Source: a bacterium (GTDB taxonomy: Bacteria > Actinomycetota > Acidimicrobiia > Acidimicrobiales > CATQHL01). Taken from it: DNA of 32,204 nucleotides. A program made the position numbers and the translations under genes. The notes below the pieces were generated by a model. That model ran no database searches. It had not been told where the DNA came from and saw only the letters and a program-made list of their open reading frames with translations. The stretch spans positions 1 through 32,204 of the forward strand of contig JAPPDX010000081.1 in assembly GCA_028824415.1 (NCBI GenBank), in the 5' to 3' direction. Positions 15,860 through 22,659 of the stretch are shown piece by piece (the first letter of the stretch is position 1; every line of letters starts with the position of its first letter).

Positions 15860-16824
15860 CCGTCTGTCCTTCCTGTGTGGATGGCCTGCTCGAAGATCTC
15901 CGCGACGCGCCAGTCGCCCTCCTGGCGCCGCAGCAGTGCCAGGTGCACCACGGTCGCCCGCTCGTCGTTGCGCACCCGTCCCGTCGACACCTCGTAGAGA
16001 ACGGCGGTGTCGACGAAGCAGTCCAGGACCTCTGCGCTGTCGATACCCCAGCCCTCGATGTGGACGACCCGGCCCGCGCCGTGGTCGCCGGGGAGGCGCA
16101 AGGCGACACCCTCGACCGCCCGCCCCAGCAGCACGCCGACGGTTCGGCTGCGCAGCGGCTCGACGCTGTGGCGCCCGATCCCGGGATGCTCCGGGTTCAC
16201 CGGGTGGGTCGCCGCCGCCCAGTAGCTGTCCCAGAACGCCGCGTAGGCGCCGAGGATCGCTGCGGCGACGTCGGTGGGTGGGTCCTTTCCCTGGCGGGAG
16301 GAGACGAGCCGAACCGGCCCGGCCGGCGCCGCCCACTCGGACGCCCGCCCGTGGGGTTCCGACGGCCCGGGCAGGACTTCGACGGTTTCGGGCGGCGCGA
16401 TGGGGACAGACGCGCCGCGCTCGCCCTCTGGCGAGGGGATCCCGGCTCCGGCACGAACCTGGCCGGCCCGCGCTGCCTCGGGGCTCCAGTGAGACAAGCG
16501 AGCCCCGGCGGGCGCAGTGCTCGGTCGATGGTCGTCGGCGGCGGGATGACCGGGGCCGCGAAGGGGCTCATCGAGCGTGGGTTGACCCGGGGTCCGGTCG
16601 GTGTCCCCGGCGGTCTTCGGGGTTGACGGCCCGGGTGCCGGAGCAGTCGCGGTCACCAGGTAGGCGATGGCCGCGGAAGGGTCGGCGGAGTCCTGCGCGG
16701 TTGCTGTGCAGGCCGAAGCCAAGACGGCGATGGCGGCGAGCCCGAGTGCCGCGGCACCGCTGATCGACCCCCGCCGCACATCGCCAATATGGAGCGCATC
16801 AAAGTATCTTTCATACAGTCTCAC
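15772..16824 (-). CDS. Lipoprotein with Pro-rich linker and NTF2/SnoaL-like C-terminal domain
   Basis: The 350-residue product has a hydrophobic segment and a lipobox (AVLASAC, Cys at about residue 39), so it should be anchored in the cytoplasmic membrane facing outward. A long low-complexity linker rich in Pro, Ala and Gly follows. The C-terminal 130 residues (AAILGAYAAFWDSYWAAATH through GDWRVAEIFEQA) resemble a cystatin/NTF2-like domain of the kind found in actinobacterial lipoproteins. The start GTG 16824 is chosen because a good promoter (TTGTAA-17-TATAGT) places transcription within a few bases of it, suggesting a leaderless mRNA. GTG 16779 would give a shorter, more usual signal peptide and cannot be excluded. 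Role unknown. Confidence 0.7.
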   Translation of the reverse strand: MRLYERYFDALHIGDVRRGSISGAAALGLAAIAVLASACTATAQDSADPSAAIAYLVTATAPAPGPSTPKTAGDTDRTPGQPTLDEPLRGPGHPAADDHRPSTAPAGARLSHWSPEAARAGQVRAGAGIPSPEGERGASVPIAPPETVEVLPGPSEPHGRASEWAAPAGPVRLVSSRQGKDPPTDVAAAILGAYAAFWDSYWAAATHPVNPEHPGIGRHSVEPLRSRTVGVLLGRAVEGVALRLPGDHGAGRVVHIEGWGIDSAEVLDCFVDTAVLYEVSTGRVRNDERATVVHLALLRRQEGDWRVAEIFEQAIHTGRTDGCTMHADSPTTPAPGAGGTVTAGAPLLPW

Positions 16825-16846
16825 GCAATGGAGACTATATGAAAGA
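16807..16846. promoter_or_regulatory. Large inverted repeat (16-base arms) overlapping a promoter
   Basis: Arms at 16807-16822 and 16831-16846 match at 15 of 16 positions, separated by eight bases. On the minus strand the repeat covers the -10 element, the probable start of transcription and the first codons of the lipoprotein gene. The surrounding region is unusually AT-rich for this window. This is the expected position for a repressor operator; as RNA it could also form a hairpin at the 5' end. Confidence 0.6.
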
Positions 16847-16862
16847 GATCAGAATATTACAA
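16834..16862 (-). promoter_or_regulatory. Candidate sigma-70-type promoter for the lipoprotein operon
   Basis: TTGTAA (16862-16857), a 17-base spacer and TATAGT (16839-16834) on the minus strand, nine bases before GTG 16824. This is the best -35/-10 pair I see in the window. Confidence 0.6.
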
Positions 16863-16884
16863 CTAATCTGGAAATATCTGCGGT

Positions 16885-17799
16885 CTAGTCCTTCCGGAGC
16901 AGATCGGGTTCGATGTAGATCACCTGCTCGAGAGGCACAGCGTCCCGCAGGCGGACCTCGGCGGCGTCGATGGCGTTGGCCAGGCCCGGCGTGTCGAGCG
17001 TCGGGTCGAACTCGACCTTCAGTGCCACCAGCAGTTCCTCGGGGCCCAAGTGCTGGGTGCGCAGGTGGATGACGCGGCGAACTCCCGGAGCGGCGGCCGC
17101 CGCTTCCAGGAGTCGGCGGCGATGCTCGGGCAGCGCCCCCTCGCCGATCAGCAGGCTCTTCAATTCGACCGCCAGGAGGATGGCGATCACACCCAGGAGC
17201 GCGCCGATGCAGAGCGTGCCGATCCCATCCCAGATGGCGTTGCCGGTGACGTGCGCCAGGACCACGGCCACCAGCGCGATCACAAGGCCCGCCAGGGCGC
17301 CCAGGTCCTCGAGCAGGACGACGGGCAGTTCCGGGGTCCGGCTGCGGCGGATGAACCGCCACCAGGTCAGCTCGCGCTTCAGCGGGCGCGCCTCGCGGAT
17401 AGCGGTACGGAACGACAGGCTCTCCAGCACGATGCCGAGGCCGAGGATGACCACGGCCACCCAGAGTCCCTTGATCTCGTGGGGGTGGCGGACCTTGTCG
17501 ATCCCCTCGTAGACGGCGAAGCCCGCGCCGAGAGTGAAGATCACGAGGGCCACGATGAACGACCAGAAGTAGCGCTCGCGCCCGTAGCCGAACGGGTGCT
17601 CTGCCGACGGCCGCTTCGTGGCCCGCCGGACGCCGAGCAGCAGCAGCGCCTGATTGCCCGCGTCGGCCACGGAGTGGATCGCCTCGGCCAGCATGGACGA
17701 GGACTGGGTGAAGAAGAAGCCCACGAACTTGGCCACGGCGATGCCCGAATTGGCCAGCAGCGCGGCGATGACCGACTTCGTCCCTACCTGGGCGGCCAC
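16885..17799 (-). CDS. Cation diffusion facilitator (CDF) family transporter
   Basis: The 304-residue divalent-metal/proton antiporter of the cytoplasmic membrane has the CDF opening KSVIAALLANSGIAVAKFVGFF, the second-helix metal motif LAEAIHSVADAGNQ (His42, Asp46) and the loop HPFGYGRERYFWSF. The fifth-helix site LLEDLGALAG has Glu-Asp where many family members have His-x3-Asp. A C-terminal cytoplasmic dimerisation domain starts near 215. The EDxxAL form recalls the SLC30A9-like branch; the transported metal is not predictable. GTG 17799 was preferred over longer alternatives (up to TTG 17859) because GGGAGG lies four bases before it and the protein then begins as CDF proteins usually do. 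The next gene upstream is divergent. Confidence 0.88.
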   Translation of the reverse strand: MAAQVGTKSVIAALLANSGIAVAKFVGFFFTQSSSMLAEAIHSVADAGNQALLLLGVRRATKRPSAEHPFGYGRERYFWSFIVALVIFTLGAGFAVYEGIDKVRHPHEIKGLWVAVVILGLGIVLESLSFRTAIREARPLKRELTWWRFIRRSRTPELPVVLLEDLGALAGLVIALVAVVLAHVTGNAIWDGIGTLCIGALLGVIAILLAVELKSLLIGEGALPEHRRRLLEAAAAAPGVRRVIHLRTQHLGPEELLVALKVEFDPTLDTPGLANAIDAAEVRLRDAVPLEQVIYIEPDLLRKD

Positions 17800-17894
17800 G
17801 TGACCTCCCGGCTCCCCGGGCGGGGGGATTGACCGCACATATCTCCATCCGTAGCACAACGGGCCGGGCCGCGGCGGCTCATCCGGTGCACCGT

Positions 17895-17900
17895 TAGGCT
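17895..17900 (+). promoter_or_regulatory. Candidate -10 element of a leaderless promoter (TAGGCT)
   Basis: TAGGCT is followed by GACCGC and then ATG 17907. No Shine-Dalgarno sequence is present. The same layout, TANNNT plus GAC and a start six bases on, recurs before metG. Confidence 0.45.
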
Positions 17901-17906
17901 GACCGC

Positions 17907-18734
17907 ATGGCTGGAGGAAACGGATCCCAGGTCACGGGCCACGTGCGCGTGAGCCGCAGCGGCGACATCGGCGAGGTGCTGCTCGACAACCCCGCACGTC
18001 GCAACCCGCTCAGCCTGGCAGTGCTGCGGGATCTCATCTCGGCGGTCACCTCCTTCGGCACCGACCCCGAGGTGCGGGTCATCGTCATCTCCGGGACGCC
18101 GCCCGCGTTCAGCGCCGGTCACGACCTGGCGGAGATGGTGGATCGCCCCGACGACTTCTACGAGGAGCTCTTCGACGTCTGCTGCGAGTTGATGGCGGCC
18201 ATCCGCAACGTGCCACAACCGGTGGTGGCCGCCGTGGACGGCATCGCCACCGCGGCCGGCTGCCAGGTGGTGGCGGCCTGCGACCTCGTCGTGGCCACCG
18301 AAGCGAGTCGCTTCGCCACGCCCGGGGTCCGCATCGGCCTGTTCTGCTCGGTTCCCATGGTGCCGCTGTCCCGCGCCATCGGACGCAAGCGGGCGCTGGA
18401 GATGCTGCTCACCGGTGATCCCATTGATGCCGCCACGGCCGCCGACTGGGGGTTGGTGAACAGGGTGGTGCCCGCCGGCGAGTTGCAGGATGCGGTGGCC
18501 GAACTGGCTGGGCGGATCGGCCGCTTCAGCGCCGGCGTACTCGCGATCGGCAAACGCGCCTTCTACGAGCAACTCGATCGCGGCGAGCCGGAGGCCTACG
18601 ACTACACGCGTCGGGTCATGGCGGCGAACGCGGCCATGGACGATGCCCAGGAGGGCATTGGGGCGTTCCTCGACAAGCGCCCGCCGGTCTGGCCCGCGCC
18701 GTCGACGGTGGCTGGAGATCCGGCGGCGGTGTAG
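17907..18734 (+). CDS. Enoyl-CoA hydratase/isomerase family protein, ECHDC3-like
   Basis: The 275-residue crotonase-fold protein has the oxyanion-hole segments FSAGHDLAEM and DGIATAAGCQVVAACDLVVAT, then ASRFATPGVRIGLFCS, and a C-terminal GIGAFLDKRPPVW typical of the ECHDC3 subgroup. The catalytic glutamates of classic enoyl-CoA hydratases are not found: the GGG-C-E position reads AAGCQ and the usual PE reads PG. Hydratase activity is therefore doubtful, and a different CoA-thioester reaction or a non-catalytic role is possible. ATG 17907 lacks a Shine-Dalgarno sequence but sits six bases after TAGGCT, consistent with a leaderless message. The stop is four bases before map, so they are probably co-transcribed. 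Confidence 0.82.
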   Translation: MAGGNGSQVTGHVRVSRSGDIGEVLLDNPARRNPLSLAVLRDLISAVTSFGTDPEVRVIVISGTPPAFSAGHDLAEMVDRPDDFYEELFDVCCELMAAIRNVPQPVVAAVDGIATAAGCQVVAACDLVVATEASRFATPGVRIGLFCSVPMVPLSRAIGRKRALEMLLTGDPIDAATAADWGLVNRVVPAGELQDAVAELAGRIGRFSAGVLAIGKRAFYEQLDRGEPEAYDYTRRVMAANAAMDDAQEGIGAFLDKRPPVWPAPSTVAGDPAAV

Positions 18735-18738
18735 CGGA

Positions 18739-19686
18739 GTGGCCAAGCGCAAACGGCGGCCGCTGGTGCGGTCCGCCTCGGTACGACCGGGCATCGTCGG
18801 GCCACCCCGACCTGTGCCCCGCCACATCACGCGCCCACCGTACGCCGCCAACGCGGGCGGGGAGCCGGGGCCGCCGCGCATGGCGCCGGCCCGCTCGCCT
18901 GCGGAGATCGAGGCGATGCGCCAGGCAGGCGCGGTGGCGGCGGAGGTTCTGCTCATCGCCGGCCGGCAGGTCGCCCCCGGCGTCACCACCGACGCCATCG
19001 ACGCGGTCGTTCATTCCGAGGTACTGGCCCGGGGTGCGTACCCGAGCCCGCTGGGCTACCGCACCTTCCCGAAGTCGGTGTGCACCTCGGTCAACGAGGT
19101 CATCTGCCACGGCATCCCCGACAGCCGCCCGCTGGCCACCGGTGACATCGTGAACATCGACGTCACCGTGTACCTCGATGGGGTGCACGGCGACACCTCG
19201 GCCATGTTCTGCGTGGGCGAGGTGGACGCCGAGAGCCGCCGGCTCGTGAGCGGGACGCTGCGGGCGCTGCAGGAGGCGATCGGGATCGTGGCCCCGGGCG
19301 TGCCCGTGAGCGAGATCGGCCGGGCAATCGAGGGAGTCGCCCGTCCGGGACGTCTCGGCGTGGTGCGCGAGTTCGTGGGCCACGGCGTGGGGACCGACTT
19401 CCACGGCAACCTGCAGATCCCTCACTATCACGACCCGCGCAACTCGACGCCGCTGGCCGAGGGCATGACCTTCACCATCGAGCCGATGCTCACGCTCGGC
19501 AGCGCGCAGGTGGAGCTCTGGAGCGACGGCTGGACGGCGGTGACCGCCGACCGGTCCCGTACCGCGCAGTTCGAGCACACGCTCCTGGTGACCGCCGACG
19601 GTGTCGAGGTACTCACCGTCACCGCCGACGGCCGCTGCGCCCACGACCTCTCGGAGGCGCCGGCACCAGGCGTACCGAGACGGTGA
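18739..19686 (+). CDS. map: Type I methionine aminopeptidase (MetAP1c)
   Basis: Removes the initiator Met from new proteins in the cytoplasm. The 315-residue form has a basic N-terminal extension with the Pro-rich RPVPRHITRPPY stretch, characteristic of actinobacterial MetAP1c. The pita-bread catalytic domain starts near residue 55 (RSPAEIEAMRQAGAVAAEVL). All five metal ligands appear: Asp in NIDVTVYL, Asp in HGDTSAMF, His in FVGHGVGTDFH, Glu in FTIEPML and Glu in AQFEHTLLV. The substrate-site His is in EVICHGIP. GTG 18739 lies four bases after the upstream stop with only a weak purine stretch, pointing to coupled translation. The 3' end nearly abuts the convergent degV gene, with a single base between the stop codons. 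Confidence 0.93.
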   Translation: MAKRKRRPLVRSASVRPGIVGPPRPVPRHITRPPYAANAGGEPGPPRMAPARSPAEIEAMRQAGAVAAEVLLIAGRQVAPGVTTDAIDAVVHSEVLARGAYPSPLGYRTFPKSVCTSVNEVICHGIPDSRPLATGDIVNIDVTVYLDGVHGDTSAMFCVGEVDAESRRLVSGTLRALQEAIGIVAPGVPVSEIGRAIEGVARPGRLGVVREFVGHGVGTDFHGNLQIPHYHDPRNSTPLAEGMTFTIEPMLTLGSAQVELWSDGWTAVTADRSRTAQFEHTLLVTADGVEVLTVTADGRCAHDLSEAPAPGVPRR

Positions 19687-19687
19687 G

Positions 19688-20527
19688 TTAGCGACGGTCC
19701 TCGGGCGTCTCCCACCACCAGGCGAGTCCCGAGACGCCCACGCCGGCGGTGGCGACGAGCGCCCCGCCGAATCCGCCGATGAACGCCGTTGCCGGCTCCC
19801 ACTCCGCGGTCACCGCCGCCAGGACGGACTTGGCGTCATCGGGCGCGCCGGCGTGGACCGCGGCGACGTGCAAGGCGCGGACGGTGGGCGGTCGGTTGTG
19901 GCGAGCCTGCTCGAGCATGCGCCGGTGGGCGCTCTCGGCGTTGCGGCTGGGCAGCAGCCGCCGGATCCGGCCGTCGTGCACGTCGAACATCGGCCGGACC
20001 CCCAGGCGGTCGCCGGCCCAGCCCGCCATCGGCGGGATCCGCCCGCTTCGCACGAGTTGCTCGAGGCCGCCGAGCACGCCGAGCAGGCGCACTCGTGCGG
20101 CGACACGGCGGGCGATGGCGGCGACCTCGGTCAGGCTTGCGCCGTCCCGAGCGGCAACGGCCGCGGCGTGAGCCGCCAGGGCCTGTCCACCCGCCGCGTT
20201 GGCCGTATCCACCACGATCGTCGACCCGCCGGCCTCCCGCGCGCCCAGAACCGCCGCTCGATGGCAACTCGACAGCTTCTCCGAGAGGGTCAGCACGACC
20301 ACTCCGTCGGCACTCTGACGCTCGCGCACCGCCCGCGCGAATGCACCCGGGCTCGGCGCCGCCGTGCTGAGCGTGCCGGCGGCGAGGAGTTCGTGGGGCT
20401 CCAGGGCGTCGTCGGCGACCTCGTTCCCGTCGACTGTCAGCAGGATCGGGACGACGCCGATGTCCAACTCATGTTGCAGTGCCCGTGGCAACGCGGCGGC
20501 GCTGTCGGTGATGACCGCGACCGTCAC
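19688..20527 (-). CDS. DegV/FakB family fatty-acid-binding protein
   Basis: The 279-residue cytosolic protein starts VAVITDSAAALP, the DegV signature. It also has the lipid-site segment LSTAAPSPGAFARAV and VVLTLSEKLSSCHRAAVLGA, where family members have TSQPS and SSxLSGTYQSA. In the known FakAB system, FakB delivers a bound fatty acid to the kinase FakA to make acyl-phosphate. FakA is not in this window. GTG 20527 is chosen because GGGAGTGA lies about six bases upstream and the protein then starts as DegV proteins do. It is the last gene of the minus-strand selD-plsY-like-MFS-degV group; a PlsY homologue, which uses acyl-phosphate, is two genes away. A role in lipid recycling is inferred. Confidence 0.85.
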   Translation of the reverse strand: MTVAVITDSAAALPRALQHELDIGVVPILLTVDGNEVADDALEPHELLAAGTLSTAAPSPGAFARAVRERQSADGVVVLTLSEKLSSCHRAAVLGAREAGGSTIVVDTANAAGGQALAAHAAAVAARDGASLTEVAAIARRVAARVRLLGVLGGLEQLVRSGRIPPMAGWAGDRLGVRPMFDVHDGRIRRLLPSRNAESAHRRMLEQARHNRPPTVRALHVAAVHAGAPDDAKSVLAAVTAEWEPATAFIGGFGGALVATAGVGVSGLAWWWETPEDRR

Positions 20528-20597
20528 GCGGTCACTCCCGTGGCGACGGCGATCGGAATGCGAGCGCGCTCGGTTGCTGTGTTTCGTGTTCTGGCGG

Positions 20598-21860
20598 TCA
20601 TGGGGTGTCGGGGCCGTCGCCGGCGTCGGGATCTCGAGCCGAGCCGGTGCGGACCGCTGCTGCACTTCCGACGACGAGGATCCCCGACGCCAGCAACACC
20701 AGCCGGGTGCCGCTGAGGGTCCAGGAGTTGAAGATCCTCACCACGTCGAGGGCGTCGCCGATGGCGCCGGCGACAGCAGCGGCGAGACCGAGCGCCATCC
20801 GGATCACCATGTGGAAGGCGGCGAAGGCAACCCCGCGCTCGGAGTCGTCGGTCCCGGACTGCAGGGCGGTCATCCCCGATGTGAGGGCCACCGTGGCCGC
20901 AAGGCCGAATCCGAACGCTCCCAGATAGGTCAGCCAGAGCACCGGGCTGAGACTCATGCACGCCACCAGCGCGCCCATCCCGACGGTGCCCAGGCGGGTG
21001 ACATCCAGGAGCGGGGAACTCATCCGGGTCACCAGGATCAGTCCTGCTCCCGCTCCGACACCGAAGATTGCGATCAGCACCCCGAACTCCAGGTTCGAGG
21101 CTTCCAGCTCCTCGCGGACCAGGCTGAGCCCGAGCGAGAAGAGTGCCCCCAGGCCGAGCGACACGGCTGCCGCCGCGGGCATGACCGTGCGGACGAGGGG
21201 GATGCGCTGCGCGTCGCGCAGGCGTCCCGCATCGCTGACGGCTGCGGGGACGTCTGCCGGCCGGCCGAGCGGCGCCATCCGGGCGATGAGCACGGCGGAG
21301 ACGAGATAGGTGAGGGCATCGATCCAGAAAACGACGGCGTGCGGTCGTGATGCCAGCCAACCTTCGTCCGCGAACGGCAACAGGGTGAGGACGGCGAAGG
21401 CGCCCGCACCGATGGGGATGCTCCCGAAGGACGACCCCAGCATCAGGCTGTTCGCCGTGGGCAGGTCGTCGGGCTCGGCCAGGGCGGGGACGGCGGCGTC
21501 GCGAGCGGAGAGGAAGATGACGCTCGCCGCCTCCAGGACGAACGCCCAAAGGTAGATCCACCAGAGCTGGGCGATGAGCGGGATGATCGCCACGATCCCC
21601 AACCGCAGCAGGTCTGTCGCCAGCATGGTGCGGCGCCGGTCCCAACGCAGCGACACCCTGGCGGCCACCGTGCCGCCGAGGGCGGCCGGCAGCAGTCGCA
21701 GGGTGAGGATGCCGCCCACGGCGCTCGTCGAGGAGGTCACCTCCCAGGCCAGCGCCATGAGGGCGAACGTGGCCATCCAGTCACCCAGGCCCGAGACGCC
21801 CTGGCCGATCAGCAGGCGCCGGAAGTCGTTGCCGCCGAGCACGCGGCGCAGCGAGCTCAT
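20598..21860 (-). CDS. Major facilitator superfamily transporter
   Basis: The 420-residue integral membrane protein has 10-12 predicted helices. It begins MSSLRRVLGGNDFRRLLIGQ, typical of the MFS_3/EntS-like exporters. The loop between helices 2 and 3 has RVSLRWDRRRTMLATDLLR, which corresponds to the MFS motif A region, and FAAFHMVIRM occurs in the second half. The substrate is unknown. Between a PlsY-like acyltransferase and a DegV protein, a lipid-related cargo such as a lysophospholipid is possible, but this is only from context. ATG 21860 has a weak purine-rich site and follows the plsY-like stop by 40 bases, so it is likely in the same operon. The C-terminal tail (SARDPDAGDGPDTP) is hydrophilic. 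Confidence 0.85.
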   Translation of the reverse strand: MSSLRRVLGGNDFRRLLIGQGVSGLGDWMATFALMALAWEVTSSTSAVGGILTLRLLPAALGGTVAARVSLRWDRRRTMLATDLLRLGIVAIIPLIAQLWWIYLWAFVLEAASVIFLSARDAAVPALAEPDDLPTANSLMLGSSFGSIPIGAGAFAVLTLLPFADEGWLASRPHAVVFWIDALTYLVSAVLIARMAPLGRPADVPAAVSDAGRLRDAQRIPLVRTVMPAAAAVSLGLGALFSLGLSLVREELEASNLEFGVLIAIFGVGAGAGLILVTRMSSPLLDVTRLGTVGMGALVACMSLSPVLWLTYLGAFGFGLAATVALTSGMTALQSGTDDSERGVAFAAFHMVIRMALGLAAAVAGAIGDALDVVRIFNSWTLSGTRLVLLASGILVVGSAAAVRTGSARDPDAGDGPDTP

Positions 21861-21900
21861 GGCGCCCTACCGGTGGCCGCGGCGCTCGACGATCTGCCTC

Positions 21901-22659
21901 TCATGGCGTGCCGTCGTTGTCGCAGAGCAGGCGCTGGACTGCGACGCGCGCCCGCCGGCCTGGCGGGGGAACGGTGTTGTTGGCGGTGAGCCGTTTCAGC
22001 AGCATCGGTGTCACGACCGCTGCACCTGCCAGCGCGGCGTCGCGGCCGCCCCACCACAACGCCAGCAGCGGCAGCGCCACCATGGCGCCGAAGGACACCA
22101 GCCCTGTCTGGCGCACCGCCCTGCCGACGGCCAAGCCCGCCAGCAGCACCACGGCCCCGGGCCAGTGGACGATTGCAAGGGCCCCCATGGCCGGCGAAAC
22201 GCCGCGCCCCCCGGCGCCCCTCAGGAACGGCGACCAGTTGTGCCCGGCGACGGCGGCGCCCGCGGCCAGAGCACCGACCACGGGGGCCGAACCCGCGACG
22301 AGGACGCCCGGGGTGGCCTTGGCGACGTCCATGATCCCGCCGACGGCAAGTGAGGCGAAGCCGGCCACCCGGTACAGCGCCGTGCCCGAGACGGTGCCGC
22401 TGCCGACGGACCGCAGGTCGGTCCCTGAGACCGACTGAGCGAGCAGGTTGGAGAACGGGATCGCACCCAGCGCGAAGGAAACGATCACGATTCGGGCCCC
22501 CTGAGCGACGAGGTAATCCTCTCTCACCAGCAACGAAGCCGCCGATAGCGCGACTGCGAGGGCCGCCACCAGGGCCGCGAGGCGGCCGGCAGCAGTTCGG
22601 TGACGGGGGTGTCCCACCGCACCGGAGGCTGTGGATCGTCCCGGGCCGGGGCGGCTCAC
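21901..22659 (-). CDS. Divergent PlsY-like (glycerol-3-phosphate acyltransferase family) membrane protein
   Basis: The 252-residue polytopic membrane protein has the PlsY pattern in order: LGAIPFSNLLAQ (64-75), DLRSVGSGTVSGTALYRVAG (81-100), GGIMDVAKATPGV (107-119) and AGHNWSPFLRGAGGRGVSP (138-156). PlsY transfers the acyl group of acyl-phosphate to glycerol-3-phosphate. Two signature sites differ: GSGN is GSGT, and the following GATN is GTAL. The acceptor or activity may therefore have changed. A basic N-terminal extension (1-26) and a 25-residue tail are additional. The start GTG 22659 overlaps the selD stop as GTGA, so its translation is coupled to a selenoprotein. The true housekeeping plsY may be elsewhere in the genome. 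Confidence 0.72.
   Translation of the reverse strand: MSRPGPGRSTASGAVGHPRHRTAAGRLAALVAALAVALSAASLLVREDYLVAQGARIVIVSFALGAIPFSNLLAQSVSGTDLRSVGSGTVSGTALYRVAGFASLAVGGIMDVAKATPGVLVAGSAPVVGALAAGAAVAGHNWSPFLRGAGGRGVSPAMGALAIVHWPGAVVLLAGLAVGRAVRQTGLVSFGAMVALPLLALWWGGRDAALAGAAVVTPMLLKRLTANNTVPPPGRRARVAVQRLLCDNDGTP

Noticed and set aside
12849-16109. A 1086-codon open frame on the minus strand
   Set aside because: It runs across three recognisable genes in another frame with Arg/Gly/Pro-rich nonsense composition. Long shadow frames are expected at this GC content.
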